Assembly: GCF_027497355.1 (NCBI RefSeq)
Contig: NZ_CP114909.1
Location: forward strand, 992,001 to 1,056,000
Direction: 5' to 3'
Length of the DNA stretch: 64,000 nt
Source of the DNA: Micromonospora sp. WMMA1947
GTDB lineage: Bacteria; Actinomycetota; Actinomycetes; Mycobacteriales; Micromonosporaceae
The notes beneath the pieces are model-generated. The model had not been told where the DNA came from, ran no database searches, and saw only the letters and a program-made list of their open reading frames with translations. This document shows, piece by piece, positions 1 through 7,796 of this stretch. Position 1 is the first letter of the stretch. Each line of letters opens with the position of its first letter. Position numbers and translations under genes: made by a program.

Positions 1-441
1 CCGGCGCAGCGACGTCTTGATCGCGCTGCGGAAGAACGTCCGGCGCGACTTGTCGTAGTGCTCCGGCTCGGTGAAGAAGGTCGCGTCGTGCACGGTGACC
101 GTCACCGGGCACCCGGCGCGCAGCGGGCACGTGTAGAACGGCGAGTGCAGCACCTCGGCGCCGACCTGCTGGGCGAGCAGCGGCAGGCCGGTCTGCTCCC
201 AGGCCAGCCGCGCCGGCCGGTGCGCCACCGCCGCCGGGGCGGGGATCACCTCGGCGCCGGGCAGCATCCGGTTGTAGCGCTCCAGGTCGGTGCGGAGACT
301 CACCACGGCCAGGTCGACGCCGGTGCCGCAGACCCGGCCCAGCGCGCCGAGCAGTCCGTCGACGTATCTACCGACGCCGCCACGGTCGGCGGGGACACTC
401 GTGGCGTCGATGAGAACGCGGGGCGGGCGACCGGCGGTCAC
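1..441 (-). CDS. Glycosyltransferase family 4 (GT-B), N-terminal part, cut by window edge
   Basis: Only the first 147 codons are present; the gene continues beyond base 1. The protein begins VTAGRPPRVLIDATSVP and carries the glycine-rich GGVGRYVDGLL segment near residue 22, as in the N-terminal Rossmann domain of GT4 enzymes that move a sugar from a nucleotide-sugar to a lipid or polysaccharide acceptor. Further on, a stretch around residues 115-130 (HSPFYTCPLRAGCPVTVTVHD) fits the 'HD' motif at the domain edge of these enzymes. The start is GTG at 441 with a GAGGAG ribosome-binding site 7 nt upstream. Donor and acceptor cannot be told. It is divergent from the TIGR03089-like gene, a pairing plausible for a cell-envelope polysaccharide locus. 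Confidence 0.8.
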   Translation of the reverse strand, partial: MTAGRPPRVLIDATSVPADRGGVGRYVDGLLGALGRVCGTGVDLAVVSLRTDLERYNRMLPGAEVIPAPAAVAHRPARLAWEQTGLPLLAQQVGAEVLHSPFYTCPLRAGCPVTVTVHDATFFTEPEHYDKSRRTFFRSAIKTSLRR

Positions 442-591
442 AGGGCGACTCCTCAGGTGGCGCAGTTGTGGGGAAGAACACTCTCGCCAAGCCTACGCCG
501 GGCCGGGCGCAAGGTGCTGACCGCGACCCGACGGTACGCCGACTTGTCGTTGTCATCGAGTACGCACGCGGGGCGCGTATCGTTCGCGCCG

Positions 592-1281
592 ATGGCCGAC
601 AACATTGCCCGGGTGTTCGCCGACGCGATCGCGCCCGACCCCACCCGACCGCTGCTGACCTGGTACGACGACGCCACCGGCGAGCGCACCGAACTGTCCG
701 GGGCGACGCTTGCGAACTGGGTGGCGAAGACCGCCAACCTGCTCACCGACGAGGTGGGCGCCGCGCCGGGCGACGCGGCCGGGGTGCTGCTGCCGCCGCA
801 CTGGCAGACCGCCGCCGTACTGCTCGGCTGCTGGTCGGCGAAACTGACTGTGGTCGACTCGCCAGGCCCGGTGGAGGCGCTGTTCGTCGCAGTCGACCGG
901 GTCGACGAGGCGGCCGGGTGGCCGGCCGGCGAGCGGTACGCGCTGGCGCTCGACCCGTTCGCGCTGCCGATGCGGCAGGTGCCGGCGGGCTGCACCGACT
1001 TCGTCACCGCGGTACGCGGACACGGCGACCACTTCACGCCGGACCCGGCCGCCGGCGAGGCCGACGCGGCACTGCTGGCCCGCGCCCGGGCTCGCGCCAC
1101 CGAGCTGGGCCTGGCTCAGGGCGACCGCCTCCTGGTCGACGTGACCACTCACCCCGACCCGGTCGAGTGGCTGCTCACCCCGCTGATCGCGGGCGCCAGC
1201 GTGGTGGCCTGCGCCCACCCCGACCCGACCCGCCTGGCCGCCCGCGCCGAAACCGAGAAGACCACCCACACCCTGCCCTGA
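592..1281 (+). CDS. TIGR03089 family protein (partial AMP-binding-like fold)
   Basis: The 229-residue protein starts MADNIARVFADAIAPDP and looks like the N-terminal third of an acyl-adenylate-forming enzyme (ARVFADAI...PLLTWYDDATGERTELS...NWVAKTANLL), but it has no P-loop or A10 lysine region, so it cannot be a complete ligase. This matches the short actinobacterial family TIGR03089, of unknown function and usually near envelope polysaccharide genes. The ATG at 592 is chosen because homology begins there and a TATCGT -10-like box (578-583) lies 8 nt before it, giving a probable leaderless mRNA. A longer in-frame opening upstream lacks homology and runs antisense over the glycosyltransferase. 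Convergent with acetoacetyl-CoA synthetase. Confidence 0.8.
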   Translation: MADNIARVFADAIAPDPTRPLLTWYDDATGERTELSGATLANWVAKTANLLTDEVGAAPGDAAGVLLPPHWQTAAVLLGCWSAKLTVVDSPGPVEALFVAVDRVDEAAGWPAGERYALALDPFALPMRQVPAGCTDFVTAVRGHGDHFTPDPAAGEADAALLARARARATELGLAQGDRLLVDVTTHPDPVEWLLTPLIAGASVVACAHPDPTRLAARAETEKTTHTLP

Positions 1282-1305
1282 GCCGCCGCCCTCCCCCTCC
1301 CCGTC

Positions 1306-1372
1306 GATCTTGCAGTTTCAGCCCTCGGCGTGGGTGATTCGCCCCTTTCGCCGGGGCGGAAAGTGCAAGATC
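1306..1372. repeat. GATC-type palindromic element P1 between convergent genes
   Basis: Inverted arms GATCTTGCAGTTTC (1306-1319) and GAAAGTGCAAGATC (1359-1372) pair over 14 bp with one mismatch, around a 39-nt centre. The right arm supplies part of the stop codon of the acetoacetyl-CoA synthetase gene (stop 1371-1373). Similar elements lie at 29199, 44929, 57043 and 58459. There is no T-tract, so it may act as a weak bidirectional terminator or be a dispersed REP-like repeat. Confidence 0.75.
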
Positions 1373-3362
1373 AGCGAGGTGAGGCGGGGCTGTCGGTGGT
1401 GGCCCGGCGCTGGGCCAGGGCGGCGAACGCCGTCAGGGACTCGGGGTTGGCCAGGGCGCCCTTGGCCGCCGCGCTGTCCACAGGGGTGCCCGTCAGGATC
1501 TTCTTGACCGGCACCTCCAGCTTCTTCGCGCTCAGCGTGCGGGGCACCGCCCGGACCTGGTGGATCTCGTCCGGCACGTGCCGGGGCGACAGGGCCGTAC
1601 GCAGCTCCCGGCAGATCTTCCGGCGCATCTCGTCGTCGAGTTCCAGGCCCTCGGCGAGCACCACGAACAGCAGCAGCTCACCCGCGCCGCCCTCGTCGTC
1701 CTCCAGGTGCACGACCACCGAGTCGACCACCTCGTCCAGCCCTTCGACCACCGAGTAGAACTCGGCGGTGCCGAGCCGCACCCCGCCCCGGTTGAGCGTG
1801 GCGTCGGACCGGCCGGTGATCACGCACCCGCCGCGCTCGTTCACGGTGATCCAGTCACCGTGCCGCCACACCCCGGGATAGACCTCGAAGTACGCCTCCC
1901 GGTAGCGGGCGCCGTCCGGGTCGTTCCAGAACCCGACCGGCATGCTCGGCATCGGCTCGGTGATCACCAGTTCGCCGAGCTGCCCGATCACCGCGCTGCC
2001 GTCGGCGGAGCGGGCCTCCACCTTGGCGCCCAGCGCCCGGCAGGCGATCTCCCCCGCGTACACCGGCAGCAGCGGCACGCCGCCGACGAACCCGGTGCAC
2101 ACGTCCGTGCCGCCGGACAGCGACTGGAGCTGGAGGCGGTCGCTCACGTTCTCGTACACCCAGGTGAAGCCCTCGGCCGGCAGCGGCGCGCCGGTCGAGC
2201 CCAGGCCGCGCACCGCGGACAGGTCGGCGACCTCGCGCGGCACCAGCCCGGCCTTGCGGCAGGCCAGCAGGAACGGCGCGGACGTGCCGAAGTACGTGGT
2301 GCCGGTGTCAGCGGCCAGCCGCCACAGCGCGCCCAGGTCGGGGTGGCCCGGGTTGCCGTCGAACAGCACGATCGCCGCGCCCACCGCCGGGCCGGAGACC
2401 AGGAAGTTCCACATCATCCAGCCGGTCGTGGTGAACCACAGGAACCGGTCGGACGGGCCCAGGTCGTGGTGCAGCGCCAGCATCTTGAGGTGTTCCAGCA
2501 GGATGCCGCCGTGGCCGTGCACGATCGGCTTGGGCAGGCCGGTGGTGCCGGAGGAGTAGAGCACGTAGAGCGGGTGGTCGAAGGCGACAGGGGTGAACGT
2601 CAACGGCTCGTCGATGTCCGCCGCCAGCTCCGCCCACGGCAGCGCGCCGTCGGGGGCCGGGCCGTCCGGATCGAGGTACGCGACGGCGACGGTGTGCCGC
2701 AGCGACGGCAGGGCGGCCCGGATCGCGGCCACCTCGGCGCGCCTGTCGACCGGCTTGTCGCCGTACCGGTAGCCGTCCACGGCGACCAGGACCGTGGGTT
2801 CGATCTGCTGCCAGCGGTCGGTGACGCTGCGGGTGCCGAACTCGGGTGCGCAGGAGGAGAAGATCGCGCCGAGGCTGGCGGTGGCGAGCAGCAGGACGTA
2901 CGTCTCGGGGATGTTCGGCGCGTACGCGGCCACCCGGTCGCCCGAACCCACGCCGAGGCGGCGCAGCCCGGCCGCCACCCGGCGGACCCGCTCGCGCAGT
3001 TCGGCAGCGGTGAGCGTCTCCGGCGCGCGGGTCTGACCGTGTGCGATCACCGCCGGGTCGTCGTCGCCCAGCCCCGGCATGCGCAGCACGTTCTCGGCGT
3101 AGTTGAGCGTCGCGCCGGGGAACCAGCGGGTGCCCGGCATGGCCCGGTCGGTGAGGGTGGCCGTCGGCGGGGTGTGCGCGACGACGTCGAACCAGTCCCA
3201 GATCGAACGCCAGAACGCGTCCAGGTCGGTCACCGACCACTGCCACAGCGCGTCGTAGTCGGCGAACTCCAGCCCGCGGTGCTCGGCCAGCCAGCGCAGG
3301 TAGTCACCGATCCGGGACCGCTCCCGCACGTCCGCCGGCGGCGTCCACAGCACGTCAGCCAC
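1371..3362 (-). CDS. Acetoacetate--CoA ligase (acetoacetyl-CoA synthetase)
   Basis: ANL-superfamily enzyme of 663 residues that activates acetoacetate to acetoacetyl-CoA with ATP, feeding ketone bodies or polyester breakdown products into acetyl-CoA metabolism. It begins VADVLWTPPADVRERS, has the N-terminal YDALWQWSV region typical of acetoacetyl-CoA synthetases, the AMP-binding P-loop YSSGTTGLPKPIVHG near residue 270, the GRSDATLNRGGVRLG segment near 520 and the catalytic-lysine region SAKKLEVPVKK near 610. Length suits the family (about 650). The GTG at 3362 is preferred over the ATG at 3416 because GGGGAGGG lies about 9 nt upstream of it and family homology begins there. Transcribed alone, towards the TIGR03089 gene. 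Confidence 0.92.
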   Translation of the reverse strand: MADVLWTPPADVRERSRIGDYLRWLAEHRGLEFADYDALWQWSVTDLDAFWRSIWDWFDVVAHTPPTATLTDRAMPGTRWFPGATLNYAENVLRMPGLGDDDPAVIAHGQTRAPETLTAAELRERVRRVAAGLRRLGVGSGDRVAAYAPNIPETYVLLLATASLGAIFSSCAPEFGTRSVTDRWQQIEPTVLVAVDGYRYGDKPVDRRAEVAAIRAALPSLRHTVAVAYLDPDGPAPDGALPWAELAADIDEPLTFTPVAFDHPLYVLYSSGTTGLPKPIVHGHGGILLEHLKMLALHHDLGPSDRFLWFTTTGWMMWNFLVSGPAVGAAIVLFDGNPGHPDLGALWRLAADTGTTYFGTSAPFLLACRKAGLVPREVADLSAVRGLGSTGAPLPAEGFTWVYENVSDRLQLQSLSGGTDVCTGFVGGVPLLPVYAGEIACRALGAKVEARSADGSAVIGQLGELVITEPMPSMPVGFWNDPDGARYREAYFEVYPGVWRHGDWITVNERGGCVITGRSDATLNRGGVRLGTAEFYSVVEGLDEVVDSVVVHLEDDEGGAGELLLFVVLAEGLELDDEMRRKICRELRTALSPRHVPDEIHQVRAVPRTLSAKKLEVPVKKILTGTPVDSAAAKGALANPESLTAFAALAQRRATTDSPASPR

Positions 3363-3513
3363 TGATCCACCCTCCCCTGGGCCCGCCACGACGGTGTGCC
3401 GGAGCCGTGGCGCCATCTTGCCCTACCTCGTGCCGCCATTGTCCGCGCCGGGTACGCCGTACGGGGCGTGCCCCACCCACACCCCGCACCCCCACCCCAT
3501 GTGGGCCGGGTGC

Positions 3514-3545
3514 AAGGAAGGGCCCCCGGTTACGGGCCCTTCCTT
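3514..3545. terminator. GGGCCC-type palindrome C1 / terminator-like hairpin
   Basis: Perfect 12-bp arms AAGGAAGGGCCC (3514-3525) and GGGCCCTTCCTT (3534-3545) with an 8-nt loop. It sits between the thioesterase stop codon (3551) and the start of acetoacetyl-CoA synthetase, so it most likely ends thioesterase transcripts. The arm sequence recurs at 38098-38174 and 49315-49342. Confidence 0.75.
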
Positions 3546-3550
3546 ACACC

Positions 3551-4066
3551 TCAGCCGGCGCGGTGAGCCTGGATCGCGCGGCGCCGGGCCAGCCGGTGCG
3601 CGCGCCGGATCTCGGCCTCCCGGAAGCGGCGCTCGTCCTCCGGCGACTCGGGCAGCACCGGCCGGACCGGGCGGGGCGAGCCACCCACGTCGACGCCGAC
3701 GAAGACCAGGTACGCAGTGGCAACCCGCACCGGCTCCTCCTCGGCCGAGTCCCAGCGCTCGGCGACCACCTTCACCCCGACCTCCATCGAGGTCTGGCCG
3801 GTCCAGTTGATCTGGGCGTGCGCGTGCACGAGGTCGCCCACCCGGACCGGCTCGGAGAAGACGATCTCGTCGATGGACGCGGTCACCGCGGTGCCGCCGC
3901 TGTGCCGTGCCGCCGCCGCTCCGGCAACGTCGTCCACGAATTTCATCAGTACCCCACCGTGCACGGTCCCGTACAGATTGACATCGACCGCGGTCATGAT
4001 GCGACTGAGCGTGACGCGGGAGTACGAGGTCGGCTTACCCGGCGGGACCGCGGGATGATCTGTCAT
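3551..4066 (-). CDS. Acyl-CoA thioesterase, hotdog fold (YciA/BACH-like)
   Basis: Protein of 171 residues that should hydrolyse acyl-CoA to free acid and CoA in the cytoplasm. The motif VNLYGTVHGGVLMKFVDD near residues 29-46 matches the N...G..HGG...D active-site segment of acyl-CoA hydrolases; VTASIDEIVFSEPVRVGDLV follows as the second hotdog strand. The C-terminal 40 residues are arginine-rich and probably disordered. ATG at 4066 has a TACCGT -10-like box (4079-4074) 7 nt before it, so the mRNA is probably leaderless. This promoter overlaps that of the divergent membrane-protein gene. Acyl chain preference is not visible from sequence. Confidence 0.88.
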   Translation of the reverse strand: MTDHPAVPPGKPTSYSRVTLSRIMTAVDVNLYGTVHGGVLMKFVDDVAGAAAARHSGGTAVTASIDEIVFSEPVRVGDLVHAHAQINWTGQTSMEVGVKVVAERWDSAEEEPVRVATAYLVFVGVDVGGSPRPVRPVLPESPEDERRFREAEIRRAHRLARRRAIQAHRAG

Positions 4067-4073
4067 GCCGAAA

Positions 4074-4083
4074 ACGGTACGGT
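4074..4083. promoter_or_regulatory. Overlapping divergent -10 boxes for two leaderless genes
   Basis: The decamer ACGGTACGGT holds TACCGT on the minus strand (4079-4074) and TACGGT on the plus strand (4078-4083), sharing two base pairs. Each box lies 6-7 nt before a start codon (ATG at 4066 minus, ATG at 4090 plus), the spacing expected if transcription begins at the start codon. RNA polymerase cannot occupy both boxes at once. Confidence 0.55.
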
Positions 4084-4089
4084 GCGCGG

Positions 4090-4743
4090 ATGCGACATCT
4101 CTGGAGCTTCCTCGCCGGGTTGGCGGTGGCGCCCGTCACCTGGGTGCTCGTCACGCTCGGTCAGGACGGATCTGAGCGGACCGTCGACCGCTGGGTGGAG
4201 ATCGGGACGTACAGCACACCGAACCTGATCGAGCCGGCCGTCTATCTGGGCGTCGCCGGCATCCTGCTCGGCCTGCTCGGCACGTTGCGCTTCTCGCCGT
4301 TCGGCCCGCTGGTGGCCGGCCTATTGCTCGCGGTCCCGTACCTCGGGCTGTTCGTCGCGCCGTTCAGCGTGCGGGACCGGGTGCCGGACGACCTGAAGCT
4401 GCTCGGTGACCCGCTGCCGCTGCGCGACCCGCTGGACAACGGCACGCTGTTCCTCATCGGCGTACTGCTGCTGATGGCGGTGTTCAGCACGAGCCGCTGG
4501 CGGCGTCCCGCCACACCCCCGACGACCGAGGCGGAGCTGACCCCGGCCGTCGCGCCGGTGGAGCACAAGCCGGCGCTCACCGACTGGCCCCCGGCGCCGG
4601 CGAAGGACCCGGACACGCCTCCGCTCACGTTGGCGTACCCCGAAGCCCCCACCGAACCCCTGCCCCGCCGCACCGGCGGCGAGTCGCCGTGGTCGGCGCC
4701 GCCGCGCGGCGCGGGCCGGCCGGAGGGCACCGAGAGCCGTTGA
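4090..4743 (+). CDS. Four-helix membrane protein with proline-rich cytoplasmic tail, unknown function
   Basis: I do not recognise a named family. The 217-residue protein has hydrophobic segments at about residues 5-25, 53-72, 80-101 and 118-135, followed by an 80-residue tail rich in Pro, Ala and Glu. The short polar loop between helices 1 and 2 has GQDGSERTVDRWVEIGTYST. ATG at 4090 is used because a TACGGT box sits 6 nt upstream (leaderless) and the first helix begins directly after it. A strong hairpin follows 7 nt after the stop codon, so it is probably monocistronic. Confidence 0.7.
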   Translation: MRHLWSFLAGLAVAPVTWVLVTLGQDGSERTVDRWVEIGTYSTPNLIEPAVYLGVAGILLGLLGTLRFSPFGPLVAGLLLAVPYLGLFVAPFSVRDRVPDDLKLLGDPLPLRDPLDNGTLFLIGVLLLMAVFSTSRWRRPATPPTTEAELTPAVAPVEHKPALTDWPPAPAKDPDTPPLTLAYPEAPTEPLPRRTGGESPWSAPPRGAGRPEGTESR

Positions 4744-4749
4744 CGAGCG

Positions 4750-4780
4750 CGGGCGGGCCGGTACGCAACCGGCCCGCCCG
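4750..4780. terminator. Bidirectional hairpin terminator
   Basis: Perfect 13-bp stem CGGGCGGGCCGGT (4750-4762) / ACCGGCCCGCCCG (4768-4780) with a 5-nt ACGCA loop, between the convergent stop codons at 4743 and 4797. No T-tract, as is common in actinobacteria. Confidence 0.8.
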
Positions 4781-4796
4781 CCCGAACGTCCTCCGG

Positions 4797-5960
4797 TCAG
4801 CCCTTGAGTAGCTGGCGCGCCATGACGATGCGCTGCACCTGGTTGGTGCCCTCGTAGATCTGGGTGATCTTGGCGTCCCGCATCATCCGCTCGACCGGGT
4901 AGTCGCGGGTGTAGCCGTAGCCGCCGAGCAACTGGACCGCGTCGGTGGTGATCTCCATGGCGGCGTCCGAGGCGAAGCACTTCGCGGCCGCGCCGAAGTA
5001 GGTCAGGTCGGCGTCGCCACGCTCGGACTTGCCGGCGGCCGCGTACGTGAGCTGCCGCGCCGCCTCCAGCTTCATGCCCATGTCGGCGAGCATGAACTGG
5101 ATGCCTTGGAAGTCGGCGACCGGCTTGCCGAACTGCTTGCGCTCCTGGACGTAGCCCTTGGCGTAGTCCAGCGCGCCCTGCGCGATGCCGACCGCCTGGG
5201 CGGCGATGGTGACGCGGGTGTGGTCCAACGTCTTCATCGCGGTGGCGAACCCGGTGCCCTCGGCGCCGATCATGCGGTCGGCCGGGATCCGGACGTTGTC
5301 GAAGTAGACCTCGCGGGTGGGTGAGCCCTTGATGCCGAGCTTCTTCTCCGGTGCGCCGAAGCTGACGCCCTGGTCGGACTTCTCCACCACGAACGCGGAG
5401 ATGCCCTTCGACCGGGCTGTGGGATCGGTCACGGCGAAGACGGTGTAGTACTCGGACACGCCCGCGTTGGTGATCCACCGCTTCACGCCGTTGAGCACCC
5501 AGTGGTCTCCGTCACGTACCGCCTTGGTGGTCATCGAGGCGGCGTCGCTGCCCGCCTCCGGCTCGGAGAGGCAGTAGGAGAACATGCCCTCGCCGGCCGC
5601 GACCGGCGTGAGGTACTTGCGCTTCAGCTCCTCGGAGCCGGCCAGCAGCAGCGGCATGGTGCCCAGCTTGTTCACCGCCGGGATCAGCGAGGAGGACGCG
5701 CAGGCCCGGGCCACCTCCTCGATCACGATGGCCGTGGCCAGCGCATCCGCGCCGGCGCCGCCGTACTCGACCGGGATGTGCGGGGCGTGGAAGTCGGCCG
5801 CCCGCAGGGCCTCGTACGACGCCTTGGGGAACTCACCTGTCTCGTCCGCCTCGGCGGCGTGCGGAGCCACTTTGGCCGCACAGACCTCACGGACCGCCTC
5901 CCGGATCGCCTCGTGCTCCTCCGGCAACCGGTAGACGTCGAACGACTGTTCTGCGGCCAT
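4797..5960 (-). CDS. Acyl-CoA dehydrogenase
   Basis: FAD-dependent acyl-CoA dehydrogenase (387 residues, normal length) catalysing alpha,beta-desaturation of an acyl-CoA and passing electrons to ETF. Visible signatures are CLSEPEAGSDAASM near residue 130 (FAD/substrate loop), the mid beta domain with WITNAGVSEYYTVFA, and QIYEGTNQVQRIVMARQLL near 365, where the Glu of YEGTNQ is the catalytic base position of short/medium-chain enzymes. The GGYGYTRDYPVER segment just before it is also typical. ATG 5960 is preceded by GGGGAGGG. Together with the thioesterase and acetoacetyl-CoA synthetase it forms a small acyl-CoA neighbourhood, though the genes are not one operon. Confidence 0.92.
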   Translation of the reverse strand: MAAEQSFDVYRLPEEHEAIREAVREVCAAKVAPHAAEADETGEFPKASYEALRAADFHAPHIPVEYGGAGADALATAIVIEEVARACASSSLIPAVNKLGTMPLLLAGSEELKRKYLTPVAAGEGMFSYCLSEPEAGSDAASMTTKAVRDGDHWVLNGVKRWITNAGVSEYYTVFAVTDPTARSKGISAFVVEKSDQGVSFGAPEKKLGIKGSPTREVYFDNVRIPADRMIGAEGTGFATAMKTLDHTRVTIAAQAVGIAQGALDYAKGYVQERKQFGKPVADFQGIQFMLADMGMKLEAARQLTYAAAGKSERGDADLTYFGAAAKCFASDAAMEITTDAVQLLGGYGYTRDYPVERMMRDAKITQIYEGTNQVQRIVMARQLLKG

Positions 5961-6207
5961 GTCGGCCCTCCCCTTTCACCGCTATCATGCGCAGTCTGTG
6001 CCGCCCGGGGGCCGACGACTGCCGCAAACTGAAGGATAGCCACCGGCCCCGGCCGAACCTTACCGGCGGGTAGGCTCGCGCCCGAGCCTCGCCCGCCCGA
6101 GCCCACTACCCTCACAGCAGACATCCAGTTCCCTCGGTGCCCGGCCTCGGCGCCCCAGCAGAATGCGACGCGTGGAAGCGCCGCCAGTGCGAGCGGAGAA
6201 GACAGGC

Positions 6208-7635
6208 GTGACGATTCCGTACCCGAACACCCAGCCGATGCCGGCCATCGCCGCGGTGACCCCGCCGTCCGGCGCCGCCCGCCCGAGGGTGACCTTCCTC
6301 GGCACCGGCTACCTCGGTGCGACCTACGCCATCTGCTACGCGGAGCTGGGCTACGAGGTGCTCGGCTTCGACGTGGACGCGGACAAGATCGCGAAGCTGA
6401 ACGCCGGCGAGGTGCCGATCCACGAGCCCGGCCTCGACGAGCTGCTGCGACGCAACCTGGCCGCCGGCCGGCTGCGGTTCAGCACCGACATCCAGGAGAC
6501 CGCCGACTTCGGCGACGTCCACTTCATCTGCGTCGGCACCCCGCAGCGGGCCGACGGCATGGGCGCCGACCTGTCGTACGTCGAGGCGTCGGTGACCAGC
6601 CTCGCCCAGCACCTGACCCGCAAGGCGCTGATCGTCGGCAAGTCCACCGTGCCGGTGGGCACCGCCGAGTGGGTGGAGCAGCTCGTCGGCAAGCACACCC
6701 CGGCCGACCTCGGCGTCGAGGTGGCGTGGAGCCCCGAGTTCCTCCAGGAGGGCTTCGCCGTCGACGACGTGCTGCGTCCGAACCGGATCGTGGTCGGCGT
6801 CAAGAGCGAGTGGGCCAACGGCATGCTGTTCGCCGCCCACAAGGGCGTCTTCGACCTGGCCGCCACCGAGGACCGCGAGGTGCCGCTGGTGGTCACCGAC
6901 TTCGCGACCGCCGAGCTGGTCAAGGTGGCCGCGAACGCGTTCCTCGCCACCAAGATTTCCTTCATCAACGCGATGGCCGAGGTCTGCGAGGCGGCCGGGG
7001 GCGACGTCACCCAGCTCGCCCGCTCGATCGGCTACGACCCGCGTATCGGCAACCGCTTCCTCCAGGCCGGGCTCGGATTCGGCGGCGCCTGCCTGCCCAA
7101 GGACATCCGCGCCTTCCAGGCCCGTGCGCAGGAACTGGGCGCCGGTGAGGCGCTGCGCTTCCTGCACGAGGTCGACCTGATCAACCAGCGCCGCCGCAGC
7201 CGCGTCGTGCAGCTCGCCGCCGAGCTGCTCGGCCGCCGGTCCGGCCCGGCCGGGCCGGACCTGTCCGGCACCCGGGTCGCGGTGCTCGGCGCCACGTTCA
7301 AACCCAACACCGATGACGTACGCGACGCGCCGGCGCTCGCGGTCGCCTCGCTGCTCGGCAAGGCCGGCGCCGACGTGCACGTGTTCGACCCGCAGGGCAT
7401 CGAGAACGCGCGCCGGGCGGTGCCCGAGCTGACGTACGAGGAGAGTATGAACGACGCCGTCCGCGGCGCCGACCTGGTCTGCGTGCTCACCGAGTGGGCC
7501 GAGTTCCGCAACGCCGACCCGGTCGCCCTGGGCGAGCTGGCCAACGGTCGCAAGGTGGTCGACGGGCGCAACTGCCTCGACTCCACATTGTGGACGCAGG
7601 CCGGCTGGGAGTACCGCGGGATGGGCCGCCCCTGA
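6208..7635 (+). CDS. UDP-glucose/GDP-mannose dehydrogenase family protein (probable UDP-glucose 6-dehydrogenase)
   Basis: Four-electron, NAD-dependent oxidation of a nucleotide sugar to its uronate, most likely UDP-glucose to UDP-glucuronate for envelope or exopolysaccharide synthesis. The Rossmann motif FLGTGYLGATYA lies near residue 32; EVAWSPEFLQEGFAVDD near 170 is the substrate loop; GFGGACLPKDIRAF carries the catalytic Cys at about residue 295; the C-terminal domain has VLGATFKPNTDDVRDAP. The GTG at 6208 is preferred over the upstream 6163 start because GGAGAA lies 8-9 nt before it. Length is 475 residues, normal for the family. UDP-N-acetylmannosamine dehydrogenase cannot be excluded by sequence alone. 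An intrinsic terminator follows. Confidence 0.88.
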   Translation: MTIPYPNTQPMPAIAAVTPPSGAARPRVTFLGTGYLGATYAICYAELGYEVLGFDVDADKIAKLNAGEVPIHEPGLDELLRRNLAAGRLRFSTDIQETADFGDVHFICVGTPQRADGMGADLSYVEASVTSLAQHLTRKALIVGKSTVPVGTAEWVEQLVGKHTPADLGVEVAWSPEFLQEGFAVDDVLRPNRIVVGVKSEWANGMLFAAHKGVFDLAATEDREVPLVVTDFATAELVKVAANAFLATKISFINAMAEVCEAAGGDVTQLARSIGYDPRIGNRFLQAGLGFGGACLPKDIRAFQARAQELGAGEALRFLHEVDLINQRRRSRVVQLAAELLGRRSGPAGPDLSGTRVAVLGATFKPNTDDVRDAPALAVASLLGKAGADVHVFDPQGIENARRAVPELTYEESMNDAVRGADLVCVLTEWAEFRNADPVALGELANGRKVVDGRNCLDSTLWTQAGWEYRGMGRP

Positions 7636-7648
7636 TCCGCTGACCGTG

Positions 7649-7693
7649 CGGACCGGCCGCTGGGGAACGTCTCCCGGCGGCCGGTCCGTTTTT
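7649..7693 (+). terminator. Rho-independent terminator
   Basis: Perfect 12-bp stem CGGACCGGCCGC (7649-7660) / GCGGCCGGTCCG (7677-7688), 16-nt loop, followed at once by TTTTT (7689-7693). It ends the UDP-glucose dehydrogenase transcript. One of two clear intrinsic terminators with a T-tract in the window. Confidence 0.92.
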
Positions 7694-7796
7694 GTTGTCC
7701 GGAACGCGGCGGCAACTGTCGAAATCCCGGCCCACTCAAGGCATGCTGCCTCTGGGAGGTCCACAGTGCGGGGGCACGGGCGGACGGGAGACTGTC

